Below, piece after piece: positions 30,025 to 39,636 of a stretch of 64,000 nt of DNA. Under the pieces are notes generated by a model that did not search any database, was not told the origin of the DNA, and saw only the letters and a program-made list of their open reading frames with translations. A program made the position numbers and the translations under genes. Origin of the DNA: Janthinobacterium sp. (lineage in GTDB: Bacteria > Pseudomonadota > Gammaproteobacteria > Burkholderiales > Chitinibacteraceae). The DNA is taken from contig JANYCY010000019.1 in assembly GCA_025360045.1 (NCBI GenBank), forward strand, positions 1 to 64,000. The letters are read 5' to 3'. Each line of letters begins with the position of its first letter. Positions within the stretch are counted from its first letter, which is position 1.

Positions 30025-31035
30025 ATGTTTAGTTTTATTTTTCGCCGCTTAAGCGTCACGATTCCTACCTTCTTAGGCATCACCGTTTTGGCGTTTGCCC
30101 TGATCCATATGATCCCCGGTGACCCGGTATTGGTGATGGTGGGTGAGCGTCGTTTAGACCCTGAATTTTATCGCCAAGCCCTGATCCGGCTTGGTTTAGA
30201 TCAGCCTTTATATGTGCAGTATTGGCACTATCTGCTGAAAGTATTGCAAGGCGATCTGGGCCAGTCGCTGGTCTCGCATGAGCCGGTGATTAAAGACTTT
30301 TGGGCACTGTTTCCGGCCACATTAGAGCTGTCGATCTGCGCCATGTTGGTGGCATCGGTATTTGGCTTAGCGATCGGCATGATTGCCGCCATTCGCCGTG
30401 GTAGTTGGATAGACCACACCGTGATGGGCGCTGCACTGACTGGCTATTCAATGCCGGTGTTCTGGTTGGGCTTGCAATTGATTATGTTGTTTTCGGTGCA
30501 GCTCGGCTGGACGCCGGTTTCTGGCCGTATCGATCTGGAATTCGACATCACCCGCGTCACTGGCCTGATGCTGATCGACACGCTGATCTCGGGCGAAGCG
30601 GGTGCGTTTAAATCGGCCTTTATGCATCTGATTTTACCGACCATCGTGCTGAGCACTATTCCGATGGCGGTGATTGCGCGGATGACGCGCTCGTCCATGC
30701 TCGAAGTGCTGCGTGAAGAATATATCCGTACCGCTCGCGCCAAAGGCTTATCCCGCACGCGTATTGTGTTGGTGCATGCGCTGCGTAATGCCCTGATGAC
30801 CGTGGTGACGGTGATTGGTTTGCAAGTGGGAACCATGCTGGCGGGCGCTGTGCTGACCGAGAGTATTTTCTCTTGGCCGGGTATTGGTAAATGGCTGATC
30901 GATTCGATTTCGCGTCGTGATTATCCGGTGGTGCAGGGCGGTATTTTATTGATCGCCACACTGATTATTATTGTGAACCTGCTGGTTGATGTGCTGTATG
31001 GCGTTATCAATCCACGTATTCGCCACGCGAGGTAA
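30025..31035 (+). CDS. dppB: Dipeptide ABC transporter permease DppB
   Basis: A 336-residue inner-membrane permease with six predicted helices. The family N-terminus is FIFRRLSVTIPTFLGITVL with MIPGDPV. The EAA loop that contacts the ATPases is EEYIRTARAKGLSRTRIV. It pairs with DppC to form the channel. I chose the ATG at 30025 because it begins the conserved N-terminus; the frame from 29968 runs back into the family E repeat. Confidence 0.95.
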   Translation: MFSFIFRRLSVTIPTFLGITVLAFALIHMIPGDPVLVMVGERRLDPEFYRQALIRLGLDQPLYVQYWHYLLKVLQGDLGQSLVSHEPVIKDFWALFPATLELSICAMLVASVFGLAIGMIAAIRRGSWIDHTVMGAALTGYSMPVFWLGLQLIMLFSVQLGWTPVSGRIDLEFDITRVTGLMLIDTLISGEAGAFKSAFMHLILPTIVLSTIPMAVIARMTRSSMLEVLREEYIRTARAKGLSRTRIVLVHALRNALMTVVTVIGLQVGTMLAGAVLTESIFSWPGIGKWLIDSISRRDYPVVQGGILLIATLIIIVNLLVDVLYGVINPRIRHAR

Positions 31036-31037
31036 GT

Positions 31038-31949
31038 ATGACAAACGCTACAACATTGGCCACGGCTGAGCCGCTTTACAGCTATCCATCCCCGATTAAA
31101 GAATTTTGGCAAAGCTTTAGCAGCAACCGTGGGGCCTTGGTTTCTTTTATCTTTTTTGTGCTCTTGGTCTTGGCTGCGCTGTTTGCGCCGTGGCTGGCTC
31201 CGCATTCGCCCACCGAGCAATACCGCGAGTTTTTCCTGAGCCCTCCCGCTTGGCAAACTGGTGGGTCAATGCAGTTTATTTTTGGCACCGATGAAGTCGG
31301 CCGCGATATCTTAAGCCGCCTCTTACACGGCGCGCGCTTAAGCTTATTGATTGGCCTGATCTCGGTACTGATGTCGCTGTTGCCGGGCATTGTACTGGGC
31401 ATGATCGCCGCCTTCTATCCCAACTTTATTGGCACATCGATTATGCGGGCGATGGATGTGATGATGGCGCTGCCTTCATTACTGCTGGCGGTCGCGATTG
31501 TGGCTGTGCTTGGGCCGGGCTTGCTGAATACGATTCTGGCGATTTCTGTGGTGAGCTTGCCCTCCTATGTGCGCTTGGCAAGGGCATCGGCCATGGGCGA
31601 GTTATCTAAAGACTATGTGATTGCTTCCCGATTATCCGGTGCAGGCCAGCTACGTTTGATGTTTAACACCGTGCTGCCTAATTGCATGGCTCCCTTGATC
31701 GTGCAAGCGACGATGGGTTTTTCAGCGGCCATCCTAGACGCTGCCGCACTGGGCTTCTTAGGCCTTGGCGCTCAGCCACCGCTGCCTGAATGGGGCACGA
31801 TGCTGGCTTCCGCCCGCGACTATATCGAGCGCGCTTGGTGGGTTGTGACCATGCCGGGGGTAACGATTCTGATCACCGTACTGGCACTCAACCTAATGGG
31901 CGACGGCCTGCGCGACGCGCTGGATCCAAAACTGAAAAAGCTGGCTTAA
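31038..31949 (+). CDS. dppC: Dipeptide ABC transporter permease DppC
   Basis: A 303-residue permease, partner of DppB, starting 2 bases after the dppB stop. It has an N-terminal cytoplasmic segment (KEFWQSFSSNRGALVSF), the conserved FGTDEVGRDILSRLLHGAR, and the EAA loop (KDYVIASRLSGAGQLRLM). Six predicted helices. It is followed by a family C repeat rather than directly by dppD. Confidence 0.95.
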   Translation: MTNATTLATAEPLYSYPSPIKEFWQSFSSNRGALVSFIFFVLLVLAALFAPWLAPHSPTEQYREFFLSPPAWQTGGSMQFIFGTDEVGRDILSRLLHGARLSLLIGLISVLMSLLPGIVLGMIAAFYPNFIGTSIMRAMDVMMALPSLLLAVAIVAVLGPGLLNTILAISVVSLPSYVRLARASAMGELSKDYVIASRLSGAGQLRLMFNTVLPNCMAPLIVQATMGFSAAILDAAALGFLGLGAQPPLPEWGTMLASARDYIERAWWVVTMPGVTILITVLALNLMGDGLRDALDPKLKKLA

Positions 31950-31963
31950 AAAAAACATAAATC

Positions 31964-32083
31964 TTCGACACAGAGGACACGGAGAAGGACAAAACCGAAA
32001 ACACGGAGAAAATCTCCCTTGGTTTTCTCCGTGAAACTCCGTGTTCTCTGTGCTCTCCGTGGTTCAAGATTTGGGTTTGCTTT
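31964..32083. repeat. Family C repeat pair, copy 3
   Basis: Two inverted halves: ACACAGAGGACACGGAGAAG on the left, and CTCCGTGAAACTCCGTGTTC plus GTGGTTCAAGATTTGGGTT on the right. Together they can fold into a long hairpin within the dpp operon, between dppC and dppD. Confidence 0.8.
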
Positions 32084-32191
32084 AACTGTGAACGGTTGAT
32101 GTCGCTCCTGCACCCTCTCCCCTTGCCCTCTCCCTGAGGGCGAGGGGGACGGGCAGCGCCTTTGGCGCAAATTATTTTTAGCGAGTAAACG

Positions 32192-33172
32192 ATGAGTTTA
32201 TTAGATATAAAAAACCTCTCCGTAGCGTTTGGTTCGGTTGATAAGCCATTTCGGGCGGTAGAAAGCGTCGATTTTTCGATTAACCGTGGCGAGATCGTTG
32301 GGATTGTTGGCGAATCGGGCTCGGGTAAAAGCGTGACCATGCTGGCCTTGATGGGCTTGATCGACGCCCCTGGCCGCGTCACTGCGGATGAATTGTCTTT
32401 TGAAGGCAAAGACCTGCTGAATATGAAGGCAGGCGAGAAGCGCAAGATTATCGGCAAAGATATCGCCATGATTTTCCAAGACGCACTCTCCAGCCTAAAC
32501 CCAGCCTATACCGTCGGCTATCAGCTGATGGAAACACTGCGCCAGCATGAAGGCCTGCGTGGTGCTGCGGCTAAGGCGCGAGCGATTGAGCTACTGGAAA
32601 TGGTAGAGATTCCTGATGCCAAATCACGCCTCGATGCCTATCCGCATCAATTATCCGGCGGGATGAGCCAGCGGGTGATGATTGCCATGGCGATTGCCTG
32701 CAAGCCGCGTTTGCTGATCGCCGATGAGCCAACTACCGCGCTCGATGTAACGGTGCAAGCGCAGATTATGGAGCTGTTGGTTAATCTGCAAAAGCAGCAC
32801 GATATGGCGCTGATCCTGATTACCCACGATCTGGCCGTGATTGCCGAAGTAGCGCAGCGCGTGGTGGTGATGTACGCCGGCCAAGTGGCTGAAACCAGCC
32901 CTGTACCCGCTATTTTTGACATCCCGCGCCATCCATATACCCAAGCCTTGCTCCGCTCTATTCCTGAGCACAGCAAGGGCGCGCATCGTCTGGCGACTTT
33001 ACCTGGCGTGGTGCCGGGGCAATACGATAGGCCCGTGGGTTGTCTGCTGTCGCCACGCTGCCCCTATGTACAAGAGTCCTGTAAAACAAATCGTCCGGCA
33101 CTGATCACTACGGGCACAAGCACCGTGCGCTGTATTACACCGCTGGATGAAGCTGGGAGACCGCAAGCATGA
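32192..33172 (+). CDS. dppD: Dipeptide ABC transporter ATPase DppD
   Basis: A 326-residue ATPase with Walker A GESGSGKS, signature LSGGMSQR, Walker [13 protein letters not shown] and the C-terminal oligopeptide-transporter extension with clustered cysteines (CLLSPRCPY...C). That extension binds an iron-sulfur cluster in some members. With DppF it powers peptide import. Its start follows the family C repeat, and its stop overlaps dppF (ATGA). Confidence 0.95.
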   Translation: MSLLDIKNLSVAFGSVDKPFRAVESVDFSINRGEIVGIVGESGSGKSVTMLALMGLIDAPGRVTADELSFEGKDLLNMKAGEKRKIIGKDIAMIFQDALSSLNPAYTVGYQLMETLRQHEGLRGAAAKARAIELLEMVEIPDAKSRLDAYPHQLSGGMSQRVMIAMAIACKPRLLIADEPTTALDVTVQAQIMELLVNLQKQHDMALILITHDLAVIAEVAQRVVVMYAGQVAETSPVPAIFDIPRHPYTQALLRSIPEHSKGAHRLATLPGVVPGQYDRPVGCLLSPRCPYVQESCKTNRPALITTGTSTVRCITPLDEAGRPQA

Positions 33173-34146
33173 GCAATAATCCGATCCTAGTCGCCAGCGA
33201 AATTACTCGCCATTACCACGTTTCACGCGGCTTTATGAAGCCTGCAGCCACGGTAAAAGCCTTAAATGGCGTGAGCTTTAGCCTAGAAGCCCAGAAAACA
33301 CTGGCCGTTGTGGGCGAATCGGGCTGTGGTAAATCAACCTTAGCGCGTCAGCTCACCCTGATCGAAGACTTGACCAGCGGTCAGCTACAAATCGCCGGCA
33401 TCGATACCGTAGGTGCTAGCGTTGCTGATCTAAAAGCACTGCGCCCCAAGGTGCAGATGGTGTTTCAAAACCCCTATGCATCTTTAAACCCGCGCAAACA
33501 AATCGGCACCATGCTGGCCGAGCCACTGCTGTTGAATACTTCTTTAAGCGCCGCCGAGCGCGAAGAGAAAGTACGCGCCATGATGACGCGTGTTGGCCTG
33601 CGCCCTGAGCACTATCATCGCTATCCGCATATGTTCTCCGGCGGCCAGCGCCAGCGTATTGCTGTGGCGCGCGCCATGATGCTGAACCCGAGTGTGGTGG
33701 TAGCAGACGAGCCGACTTCGGCTCTGGATGTATCGATTCAGGCGCAGATTTTGAATCTGTTTATGGATCTACAAGACGAGCTGGGTATCGCCTACGTCTT
33801 TATCAGCCACAACCTATCCGTGGTTGAGCACGTCGCTGATGATGTGATGGTGATGTACTTTGGCCGCGCGGTAGAGCACGGCAGTAAAGAAGTCTTGTTT
33901 GATCGCCCGCTGCACCCCTATACCCGTGCCCTGATGTCGGCCACGCCAGCTATTCGCGCCGAAGATCGTGGTGCAAAAGTGAAGCTACTCGGCGAGCTGC
34001 CATCCCCGCTCAACCCACCAACAGGCTGCGCCTTCAACACCCGCTGCCCCTTTGCTACCGACCACTGCCGCAAAGAAGTACCACAGCTGCGCACCGTCGA
34101 AGGCCGCTTAGTGGCTTGCCATCGGATTGAAGAAATTACGGTTTGA
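33169..34146 (+). CDS. dppF: Dipeptide ABC transporter ATPase DppF
   Basis: A 325-residue ATPase, partner of DppD. Walker A GESGCGKS, signature FSGGQRQR, Walker [13 protein letters not shown] and the C-terminal [17 protein letters not shown] cysteine cluster typical of peptide transporters. Translationally coupled to dppD by an ATGA overlap. Last gene of the operon, ended by a strong terminator. Confidence 0.95.
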   Translation: MSNNPILVASEITRHYHVSRGFMKPAATVKALNGVSFSLEAQKTLAVVGESGCGKSTLARQLTLIEDLTSGQLQIAGIDTVGASVADLKALRPKVQMVFQNPYASLNPRKQIGTMLAEPLLLNTSLSAAEREEKVRAMMTRVGLRPEHYHRYPHMFSGGQRQRIAVARAMMLNPSVVVADEPTSALDVSIQAQILNLFMDLQDELGIAYVFISHNLSVVEHVADDVMVMYFGRAVEHGSKEVLFDRPLHPYTRALMSATPAIRAEDRGAKVKLLGELPSPLNPPTGCAFNTRCPFATDHCRKEVPQLRTVEGRLVACHRIEEITV

Positions 34147-34179
34147 TGTAATGCGCGTGGGCAATGCCCGCCAGTAAAA

Positions 34180-34224
34180 CAATACGCCGCCATACCCATA
34201 TCGGGATGGCGGCGTATTGTTTTT
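34180..34224 (+). terminator. Terminator of dpp operon
   Basis: A 17-bp stem (CAATACGCCGCCAT arm, one bulged A) with an ATATC loop and a TTTTT tail. Confidence 0.9.
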
Positions 34225-34559
34225 GGTCGCCTAAAGGGGCTGGCTTGATTCACCCTATTCCCCTTTTGATCCCCTCGTGCTCATGTGGACTTGTGCCGGG
34301 ATGCTCAATTATCTGCAATTATCAAAAAACCATAATTTATGAAAAATTGATAATTCAAGGTAATGGCAATGAAAATTTATAGAATGGCAGGCTGGGCTAA
34401 AACTTTTCCATGCCTATATTTTTACTTTTTTATGGGATTTAACTGATGTTAATGTAAGCAAGGCCCCGACTCTTCCTCAATTAAAATGGCCTTTTTTTGG
34501 GTAAAAAGGCCATTTTTATGTCCTGAATCTATCCGACGTGATTTTCTTATCTATGGCGG
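34225..34559. other. Gap between dpp operon and XRE gene
   Basis: AT-rich sequence with no credible gene. The only feature is the terminator-like hairpin at 34483-34516. Confidence 0.5.
34483..34516. terminator. Terminator-like hairpin downstream of XRE gene
   Basis: AAAATGGCCTTTTT and AAAAAGGCCATTTT form a stem with a short loop. It can work in both directions and probably ends the minus-strand regulator transcript. Confidence 0.7.
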
Positions 34560-34901
34560 CTAGGAACGCGGTGACTGTAAACGGCTGAGTAGGCGCACAA
34601 ATTCGATGGTCAGACGTTGATTTTCAGCATTGAGGCTGCGGTAGTTGCGCAGGAGTTGTTTGATGTCGTCGAGTTCGGCAGGCGCGGTTTGGGTATCAGT
34701 GTTACAGGCTGCGGCGATCAGCTCGGCGGGGGTGATTTTGAGTGCACTAGAGATAGGTTCCAAAATGCAAAGGGCAGGCTGCTGTGTGCCGCGCTCAATA
34801 CGCGACAAATTACCTGCGTCGGTGCCGATTTCAAGAGCAAGCTGTTCAAGCGTTGCACCTTGCTCCACACGCAACTTTCTAATGACTGATCCTATGTTCA
34901 T
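34560..34901 (-). CDS. XRE-family regulator of the R-M locus
   Basis: A 113-residue DNA-binding protein. An N-terminal Cro/C1-type helix-turn-helix (VIRKLRVEQGATLEQLALEI, then DAGNLSRIERGTQQP, about residues 6-60) is followed by a helical tail (KQLLRNYRSLNAENQRLTIE) that may form dimers. It is divergent from the type III methyltransferase, and the 120 bp between them contains symmetric TTTGCG/CGCAAA sites, so it probably works like a controller (C) protein that tunes R-M expression. A GC-rich palindrome lies immediately in front of its ATG. Confidence 0.88.
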   Translation of the reverse strand: MNIGSVIRKLRVEQGATLEQLALEIGTDAGNLSRIERGTQQPALCILEPISSALKITPAELIAAACNTDTQTAPAELDDIKQLLRNYRSLNAENQRLTIEFVRLLSRLQSPRS

Positions 34902-34920
34902 AGGCCGGATTTTCCGGCCT
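34902..34920 (-). promoter_or_regulatory. Hairpin abutting the XRE start codon
   Basis: AGGCCGGA and its exact complement TCCGGCCT around TTT, directly next to the regulator's ATG. The GGAAAA that would serve as ribosome binding site lies inside this stem-loop. Folding in the mRNA should limit translation. Confidence 0.5.
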
Positions 34921-34921
34921 G

Positions 34922-35015
34922 ATTTGCGTCTGGCGCAAAGCGTATCCGCAAATAATACTTGTCTTAATTTGCGTTAAACGCAAATAATATGAGGTTTATT
35001 TGCGTATTCGCTAAG
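34922..35015. promoter_or_regulatory. Operator array of XRE regulator
   Basis: Two symmetric sites share TTTGCG-N5-CGCAAA: 34923-34939 (spacer TCTGG) and 34967-34985 (spacer TTAAA, extended by A/T to 19 bp). A CGCAAAT half-site lies at 34947-34953, and an imperfect site, ATTTGCG-TATT-CGC, at 34998-35011. The last lies about 13 bp before the mod start codon. The spread covers both divergent promoters. Confidence 0.65.
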
Positions 35016-35024
35016 TAGACCAAC

Positions 35025-36605
35025 ATGCCAAAGCTGCACTGGATCGGCAAAGATAAAGTCGTCCACCATCACCGCGACGTACCATATCGTGCGCTCGACC
35101 TGAAATATCGCTTTGCTGCACCCGAAGGAACACCCGCTAATAGCAGAGGCAACCGCATTATTCATGGCGATAATCTCGACGCGCTAAAAAGCCTAATTCC
35201 TGAGTTTGAAGGAAAGGTTAATTGCATCTATATCGACCCGCCGTACAACACCGGTAACGAAGGCTGGGTGTACAACGACGCCGTTAACGATCCAAAAATG
35301 CAAAAGTGGCTAGGGCAGGTAGTTGGCAAAGAAGGCGAAGATTTAACGCGGCACGATAAATGGCTGTGCATGATGTACCCGCGTTTGAAATTGCTACATC
35401 GGCTACTGGCGAAGGATGGGGTGATTTTTGTTTCGATTGATGATGAAGAAATAACTCACTTACGTTTGATAATGGATGAGATATTTAAACCATCTGCTTT
35501 TATCGGGCAATTTATCTGGAAAAGTCGCCAAAATAAAGATAACCGAACGAAGAATGGCGCATCAATCGATCACGAATATGTACTTTGCTATGGATCTAGA
35601 ATTCGTGGCGATGAACGAAACATTAGTCAGTACAGCAATCATGATGAAGACCCTCGTGGTTTGTGGACGAGCGGTAATATGGTTGGTTTAGCAGGTAAAG
35701 ATGCTCGCCCTAATTTGCATTACGAGTTAATTGACCCAAGTACAGGGATTAATTATGGATGCCCAAATCAGGGGTGGCGTTTTGACCCTGCACGAATGGT
35801 TTCTTTAATTGGCGAGGGCCGAATTTTATGGCCAATAAGCCCAGATGGACGTCCAAGACAGAAAGTGTTCTTGGATGAAATGAGTTCAGAATTCACTGGT
35901 TTTTCATCCGTGCTCAATTTTGACTTATACACATATCATGGAACACGTGAAATCGAGTCCATATTTGGCACTCGGAATTTTGATTTTCCAAAATCATCAG
36001 ATGTTGTTCTTAAGCTGATCAAGCAAGTGGCAACTTCTCCAGATGCCATCATCCTCGATTCCTTCGCCGGTTCCGGCACCACCGCGCACGCTGTCTTAAA
36101 ACTCAATGCCCAGGACGGTGGAAATCGGCAGTTTATTCTGGTCGAAACCATGGATTACGCCGAAACCATTACTGCTGAGCGGGTACGCCGTGTGATGTCC
36201 GGCTATGGCGAGGGTACAAAAGCCGTGGCGGGTTTGGGTGGGGCATTTGATTTCTATAGCGTGGGCGCTAAGTTGTTTGATGAATTTGGCCACCTCAACC
36301 CTAAGGCCGATATCACAGAAATCCGTAAATATATCGCGTGGCAAGAAGGCCTGAATATCGCCGAGCTGACTACGCCCGCACGCGATGCATCGCCGTATTG
36401 GCTGGGTGTTATCCATGCGGTGCCGCTGTATTTTTGCTATGCCGCCGATCAAGTCATGACACTGGATTTTGAGCTATTGGCCGAATTAAAAGTAGCGAAA
36501 GGTCGCTGCGTGATTTACGCCGATCTTTGTACCTTGGGCGAAAAGTTTATGGCGCAAAGCCAAATTACTTTCAAAAAAATCCCGCGTGATATTGCCAAGT
36601 TGTGA
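35025..36605 (+). CDS. mod: Type III R-M DNA methyltransferase (Mod)
   Basis: A 526-residue beta-class N6-adenine methyltransferase. DPPYNTG (motif IV, residues 71-77) comes before the SAM-binding DSFAGSGTTA (motif I, about 345), with the target-recognition region between them (about 150-330). The N-terminal block (YRALDLKYRF... GNRIIHGDNLDALKSL) is typical of type III Mod subunits. It methylates one strand of an asymmetric site and gives the complex its specificity. The recognition region is visibly richer in A+T than the flanks, which suggests module exchange. No simple repeat for phase variation is seen. Confidence 0.93.
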   Translation: MPKLHWIGKDKVVHHHRDVPYRALDLKYRFAAPEGTPANSRGNRIIHGDNLDALKSLIPEFEGKVNCIYIDPPYNTGNEGWVYNDAVNDPKMQKWLGQVVGKEGEDLTRHDKWLCMMYPRLKLLHRLLAKDGVIFVSIDDEEITHLRLIMDEIFKPSAFIGQFIWKSRQNKDNRTKNGASIDHEYVLCYGSRIRGDERNISQYSNHDEDPRGLWTSGNMVGLAGKDARPNLHYELIDPSTGINYGCPNQGWRFDPARMVSLIGEGRILWPISPDGRPRQKVFLDEMSSEFTGFSSVLNFDLYTYHGTREIESIFGTRNFDFPKSSDVVLKLIKQVATSPDAIILDSFAGSGTTAHAVLKLNAQDGGNRQFILVETMDYAETITAERVRRVMSGYGEGTKAVAGLGGAFDFYSVGAKLFDEFGHLNPKADITEIRKYIAWQEGLNIAELTTPARDASPYWLGVIHAVPLYFCYAADQVMTLDFELLAELKVAKGRCVIYADLCTLGEKFMAQSQITFKKIPRDIAKL

Positions 36606-36609
36606 GTAG

Positions 36610-36755
36610 TTGACTTTGCTTCCCCCTTTGTAAAAGGGGGATTGAGGGGGATTTGCTTTTAATGCCTCACATCTGCGGTTGATTCGACGCGTAGAAATCC
36701 CCCCTAGCCCCCCTTTTTCAAAGGGGGGGACGATTCCTTACCCTGTGTAGATGCT
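36610..36755. repeat. Family D inverted-repeat element, copy 1
   Basis: CCCCCTTTGTAAAAGGGGG on the left and CCCCCTTTTTCAAAGGGGG on the right, with AAATCCCCC motifs between and GTGTAGATGCTGA at the right end. It starts a few bases after the mod stop and separates mod from res. Confidence 0.8.
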
Positions 36756-36808
36756 GATTTTTCCATGGGTGCATTGGGCAAATATGTAATTTTTGTGAGC
36801 GTGAATAA

Positions 36809-39397
36809 ATGGAATTGAATCTTTACCAGTCCGATGTGATCGCCGATTTGCGTGGCTATTTGGCTAAATGGCAGGCGGCGGGAGATGCGTCTTTAGCGTA
36901 TCGCGCGCATTGGGAGGCCAAAGGCGTGCTGCAAATGCCTAGCTTTCAGGCTGCGGCGCATGGTGCGCCGCAAATTTGTGCCAAAGTGCCCACAGCCGGT
37001 GGTAAAACCTTGATTGGTATTCACGCTTTGGCGACGTGTTTTGATGCGTTGGAGCGGCGGCAAGGCGATGCGCGGCTGTGCGTGTGGTTAGTGCCATCTA
37101 CCTCAATTCATGATCAGGTGCTTACTGCCTTTACTCAGCCAGATCATCCTTACCGCGTGGCGCTTAATCGCCTGTTCAACGGCCGCGTGACGGTATTAGA
37201 TAAGGCAGGCTTATTGAACGGTTTTGATTACGATGATGCGCATGATGGCGTGGTGATAGCGGTGCTGACGTACGCCAGCCTGCGGGCCAAAAATAAGGAT
37301 GATCGTAAGCTATATCAGGAAAATGGCGCATTAGCTGAGTTTGATGGTGTGGCACTTGATGAGGCGATTGATTCGGCGTCTTTGGTGGCCGCAATGGCCA
37401 GCCTTAATCCCCTTATCGTCGTGGATGAAAGCCATAACGCGACTACGCCTTTATCCAATGACATGCTGCGGCATTTGAACCCTGCGCTGGTGCTGGAGCT
37501 AACGGCAACGCCGCGTAGCGGGGCAAATTTGGTGAGTGCGGTGGGGGCCATGGCGCTACGTGAGCAGCATATGGTTAAGCTGCCAGTCATTGTGCGTAAT
37601 TTGCCAGACCAAGATGCTGTGATTGCCCATGCGATTGATTTACGTGCCCGTTTAGAGGCTCAGGCTCAGCTTGAGACGGTAGCGGGTGGTTGTTTTATTC
37701 GCCCTATTGTCTTGCTGCAAGCCGAGCCTAAAAACGCCGAAGATAGCCGCAGCTTTGAGTTGGTCAAAGCCGATTTACTGGCACGAGGAATTCCTGCCGA
37801 GCAAATTGCCATTAAAACCGCCAAAATCGACGAGCTTAAAGGTGTGGTGCTAGCAGAGCGTGATTGCCCGATTCGCTTTGTAATCACCGTGAATGCTTTG
37901 AAAGAAGGCTGGGATTGCCCGTTTGCTTATATTTTGGCGACACTGGCGGATCGATCATCGCCGGTTGATGTCGAGCAAATTTTAGGGCGGATTTTGCGCC
38001 AGCCCGCAGTGCGGCTGCATGGGCACGAGGCATTGAATATGAGTTATGTGCTGACGGCTTCGGCGGTGTTCTCTAGCACCTTAGACAAAATCGTCGCTGG
38101 CTTGAATCGTGCAGGTTTTAGTCGCTTAGATTACCGCACGCCCGATACGCTGGTTGCGTCTGATGCTGCCAAGGCTGCGCCGCCAATTAATGATAAAGAT
38201 CTATTTGCCGAGCCATCCGCATTGGATTTATGTGCGGAGCCACGCCCGCTGTCCCTCTCTCCCGCTAGTCATGCTGCAATGGTCCTCGATTTACATGATT
38301 CAGTGGCAGAGACGTTAACCTATGCCAGCCAAGCTAATGCCGACTTAAATACTCAAATTGCAGGGCAAGTTGTCGAACGTGTTGCGCCTGAAATTCTGGA
38401 GAAGCAAGTGAAATATCCTGTTCGTACTGAATTCGCTGCTGAAATTGCTGAGTTAAAAATCCCACAGTTTTTTATGTGTGTAGCGGGCTCTTTGCTTGAG
38501 GGCGAAGAGAATAGTTGGGTTTGGTTGGAGCGCGATCATTTGATTGGTCGGCAATTTAAATTGGCCAATTGTAATGTGCAGGATTTTAAGCTGACGCCAA
38601 TGAATGGCGATTTGATTAAGCTCGATTTAGTCAAAGTGGGCGAGCACGATTACGAAGCCACTCGTGTTCGTATGAAAGATCAAGAAGTACGCCAGTTGAA
38701 AGAGTATCTATCCACGCTGAATAAGGCTGCGAAAGTACAGCAAATTAGTGGTTTGGTCGGAAATTGGGTAGGTAAATTACCGCCTTTGGCAGAGAGTGAT
38801 ATTCGGGCTTATATTGCGAAAATTTTGGAACCTTTGACATCTAGTCAGCTTGACGATGTATTAGAGCAACAGCAGGCGTATGTGGAATCGATCAAAGCCC
38901 GTATCAAACAAGAAATGGCGGCGTGGTCGTTGAAATGTTTTCAACAGTGGATTGCACGCGGTGAGATTGAAACTCGCCCACAGCATGCGCTGCCGACAAG
39001 CATTCATCCGGCCCAAGTGCTGTCCCCTTGTGAAAACACGCTGTATTTGCGCGAAGAGCGCGGTAATAGCTTAGAAAATAAAATGAGTGAGCTGCTGGCG
39101 GGTTTAGATAATGTCGCTTGGTGGCACCGTAATTCATTTGGGAAAGCTGGATTTATGCTCAACGGCCCAGTACAGCATCATTACCCTGATTTTATTGTGC
39201 GCTTAAAAAATGGGCGGCTGTTGTTGATCGAAACCAAAGGTGGTGATAGGGATAATTCTGATTCTGCGGCCAAAATTGCTTTGGGTGCCGAATGGGAAAA
39301 ATTAGCTGGACGTCATTTTCGCTACTATATGGTGTTTGAAAATAATGCCCCAACGGGAGCTAAAAATTGGGATGAGATGATAGATATCTTGCGCTAG
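36809..39397 (+). CDS. res: Type III R-M restriction subunit (Res)
   Basis: An 862-residue helicase-nuclease. Superfamily 2 motifs include Walker A TAGGKT (about residue 62), DESHN (about 205), a TATPRSG motif and a motif VI-like region (ILGRILRQPAV). The C-terminal PD-(D/E)xK nuclease shows YPDFIVRLKNGRLLLIETKG (about residues 790-810). It needs Mod for site recognition and cuts after ATP-driven communication between two sites. Slightly shorter than EcoP15I Res (about 970 aa), but all motifs are intact. It lies about 200 bp after mod, with a family D repeat between. Confidence 0.92.
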   Translation: MELNLYQSDVIADLRGYLAKWQAAGDASLAYRAHWEAKGVLQMPSFQAAAHGAPQICAKVPTAGGKTLIGIHALATCFDALERRQGDARLCVWLVPSTSIHDQVLTAFTQPDHPYRVALNRLFNGRVTVLDKAGLLNGFDYDDAHDGVVIAVLTYASLRAKNKDDRKLYQENGALAEFDGVALDEAIDSASLVAAMASLNPLIVVDESHNATTPLSNDMLRHLNPALVLELTATPRSGANLVSAVGAMALREQHMVKLPVIVRNLPDQDAVIAHAIDLRARLEAQAQLETVAGGCFIRPIVLLQAEPKNAEDSRSFELVKADLLARGIPAEQIAIKTAKIDELKGVVLAERDCPIRFVITVNALKEGWDCPFAYILATLADRSSPVDVEQILGRILRQPAVRLHGHEALNMSYVLTASAVFSSTLDKIVAGLNRAGFSRLDYRTPDTLVASDAAKAAPPINDKDLFAEPSALDLCAEPRPLSLSPASHAAMVLDLHDSVAETLTYASQANADLNTQIAGQVVERVAPEILEKQVKYPVRTEFAAEIAELKIPQFFMCVAGSLLEGEENSWVWLERDHLIGRQFKLANCNVQDFKLTPMNGDLIKLDLVKVGEHDYEATRVRMKDQEVRQLKEYLSTLNKAAKVQQISGLVGNWVGKLPPLAESDIRAYIAKILEPLTSSQLDDVLEQQQAYVESIKARIKQEMAAWSLKCFQQWIARGEIETRPQHALPTSIHPAQVLSPCENTLYLREERGNSLENKMSELLAGLDNVAWWHRNSFGKAGFMLNGPVQHHYPDFIVRLKNGRLLLIETKGGDRDNSDSAAKIALGAEWEKLAGRHFRYYMVFENNAPTGAKNWDEMIDILR

Positions 39398-39429
39398 CTG
39401 CTCTGCCAGTGATGTCGCACTGCCATCAT

Positions 39430-39488
39430 GCCTGTATCGGGAATTCAGTATGCTACTGGATTCCCGATAAAAGCATTCGGGAATGACG
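39430..39488. repeat. Family F repeat, copy 2
   Basis: TCGGGAATTCAGTATGC and ACTGGATTCCCGATAAAAGC with a final TCGGGAATGACG make an inverted repeat like the blocks at 5.85 and 53.45 kb. Confidence 0.55.
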
Positions 39489-39636
39489 CTGCTTCGAAAA
39501 TGGGAAATTAATAATTCCCCTATCCTAACTCTTTGGTATGGGCCCTGCTGCCTTGCATCCTGTCCTATCCACAAGGACAGCTCTCCCCATCTCGCTTATA
39601 CTTCGCACCCGTCAGAAATATTATCTAAGGCCCATC

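Noticed and set aside
31888-32469. 193-codon minus-strand frame across dppC, a repeat and dppD
   Set aside because: It crosses a family C repeat and lies antisense to two clear genes; the sequence is not protein-like.
36610-36755. Family D element as an rRNA-independent small RNA gene
   Set aside because: It recurs at several loci with diverged cores and inverted ends, so a mobile repeat explains it better.
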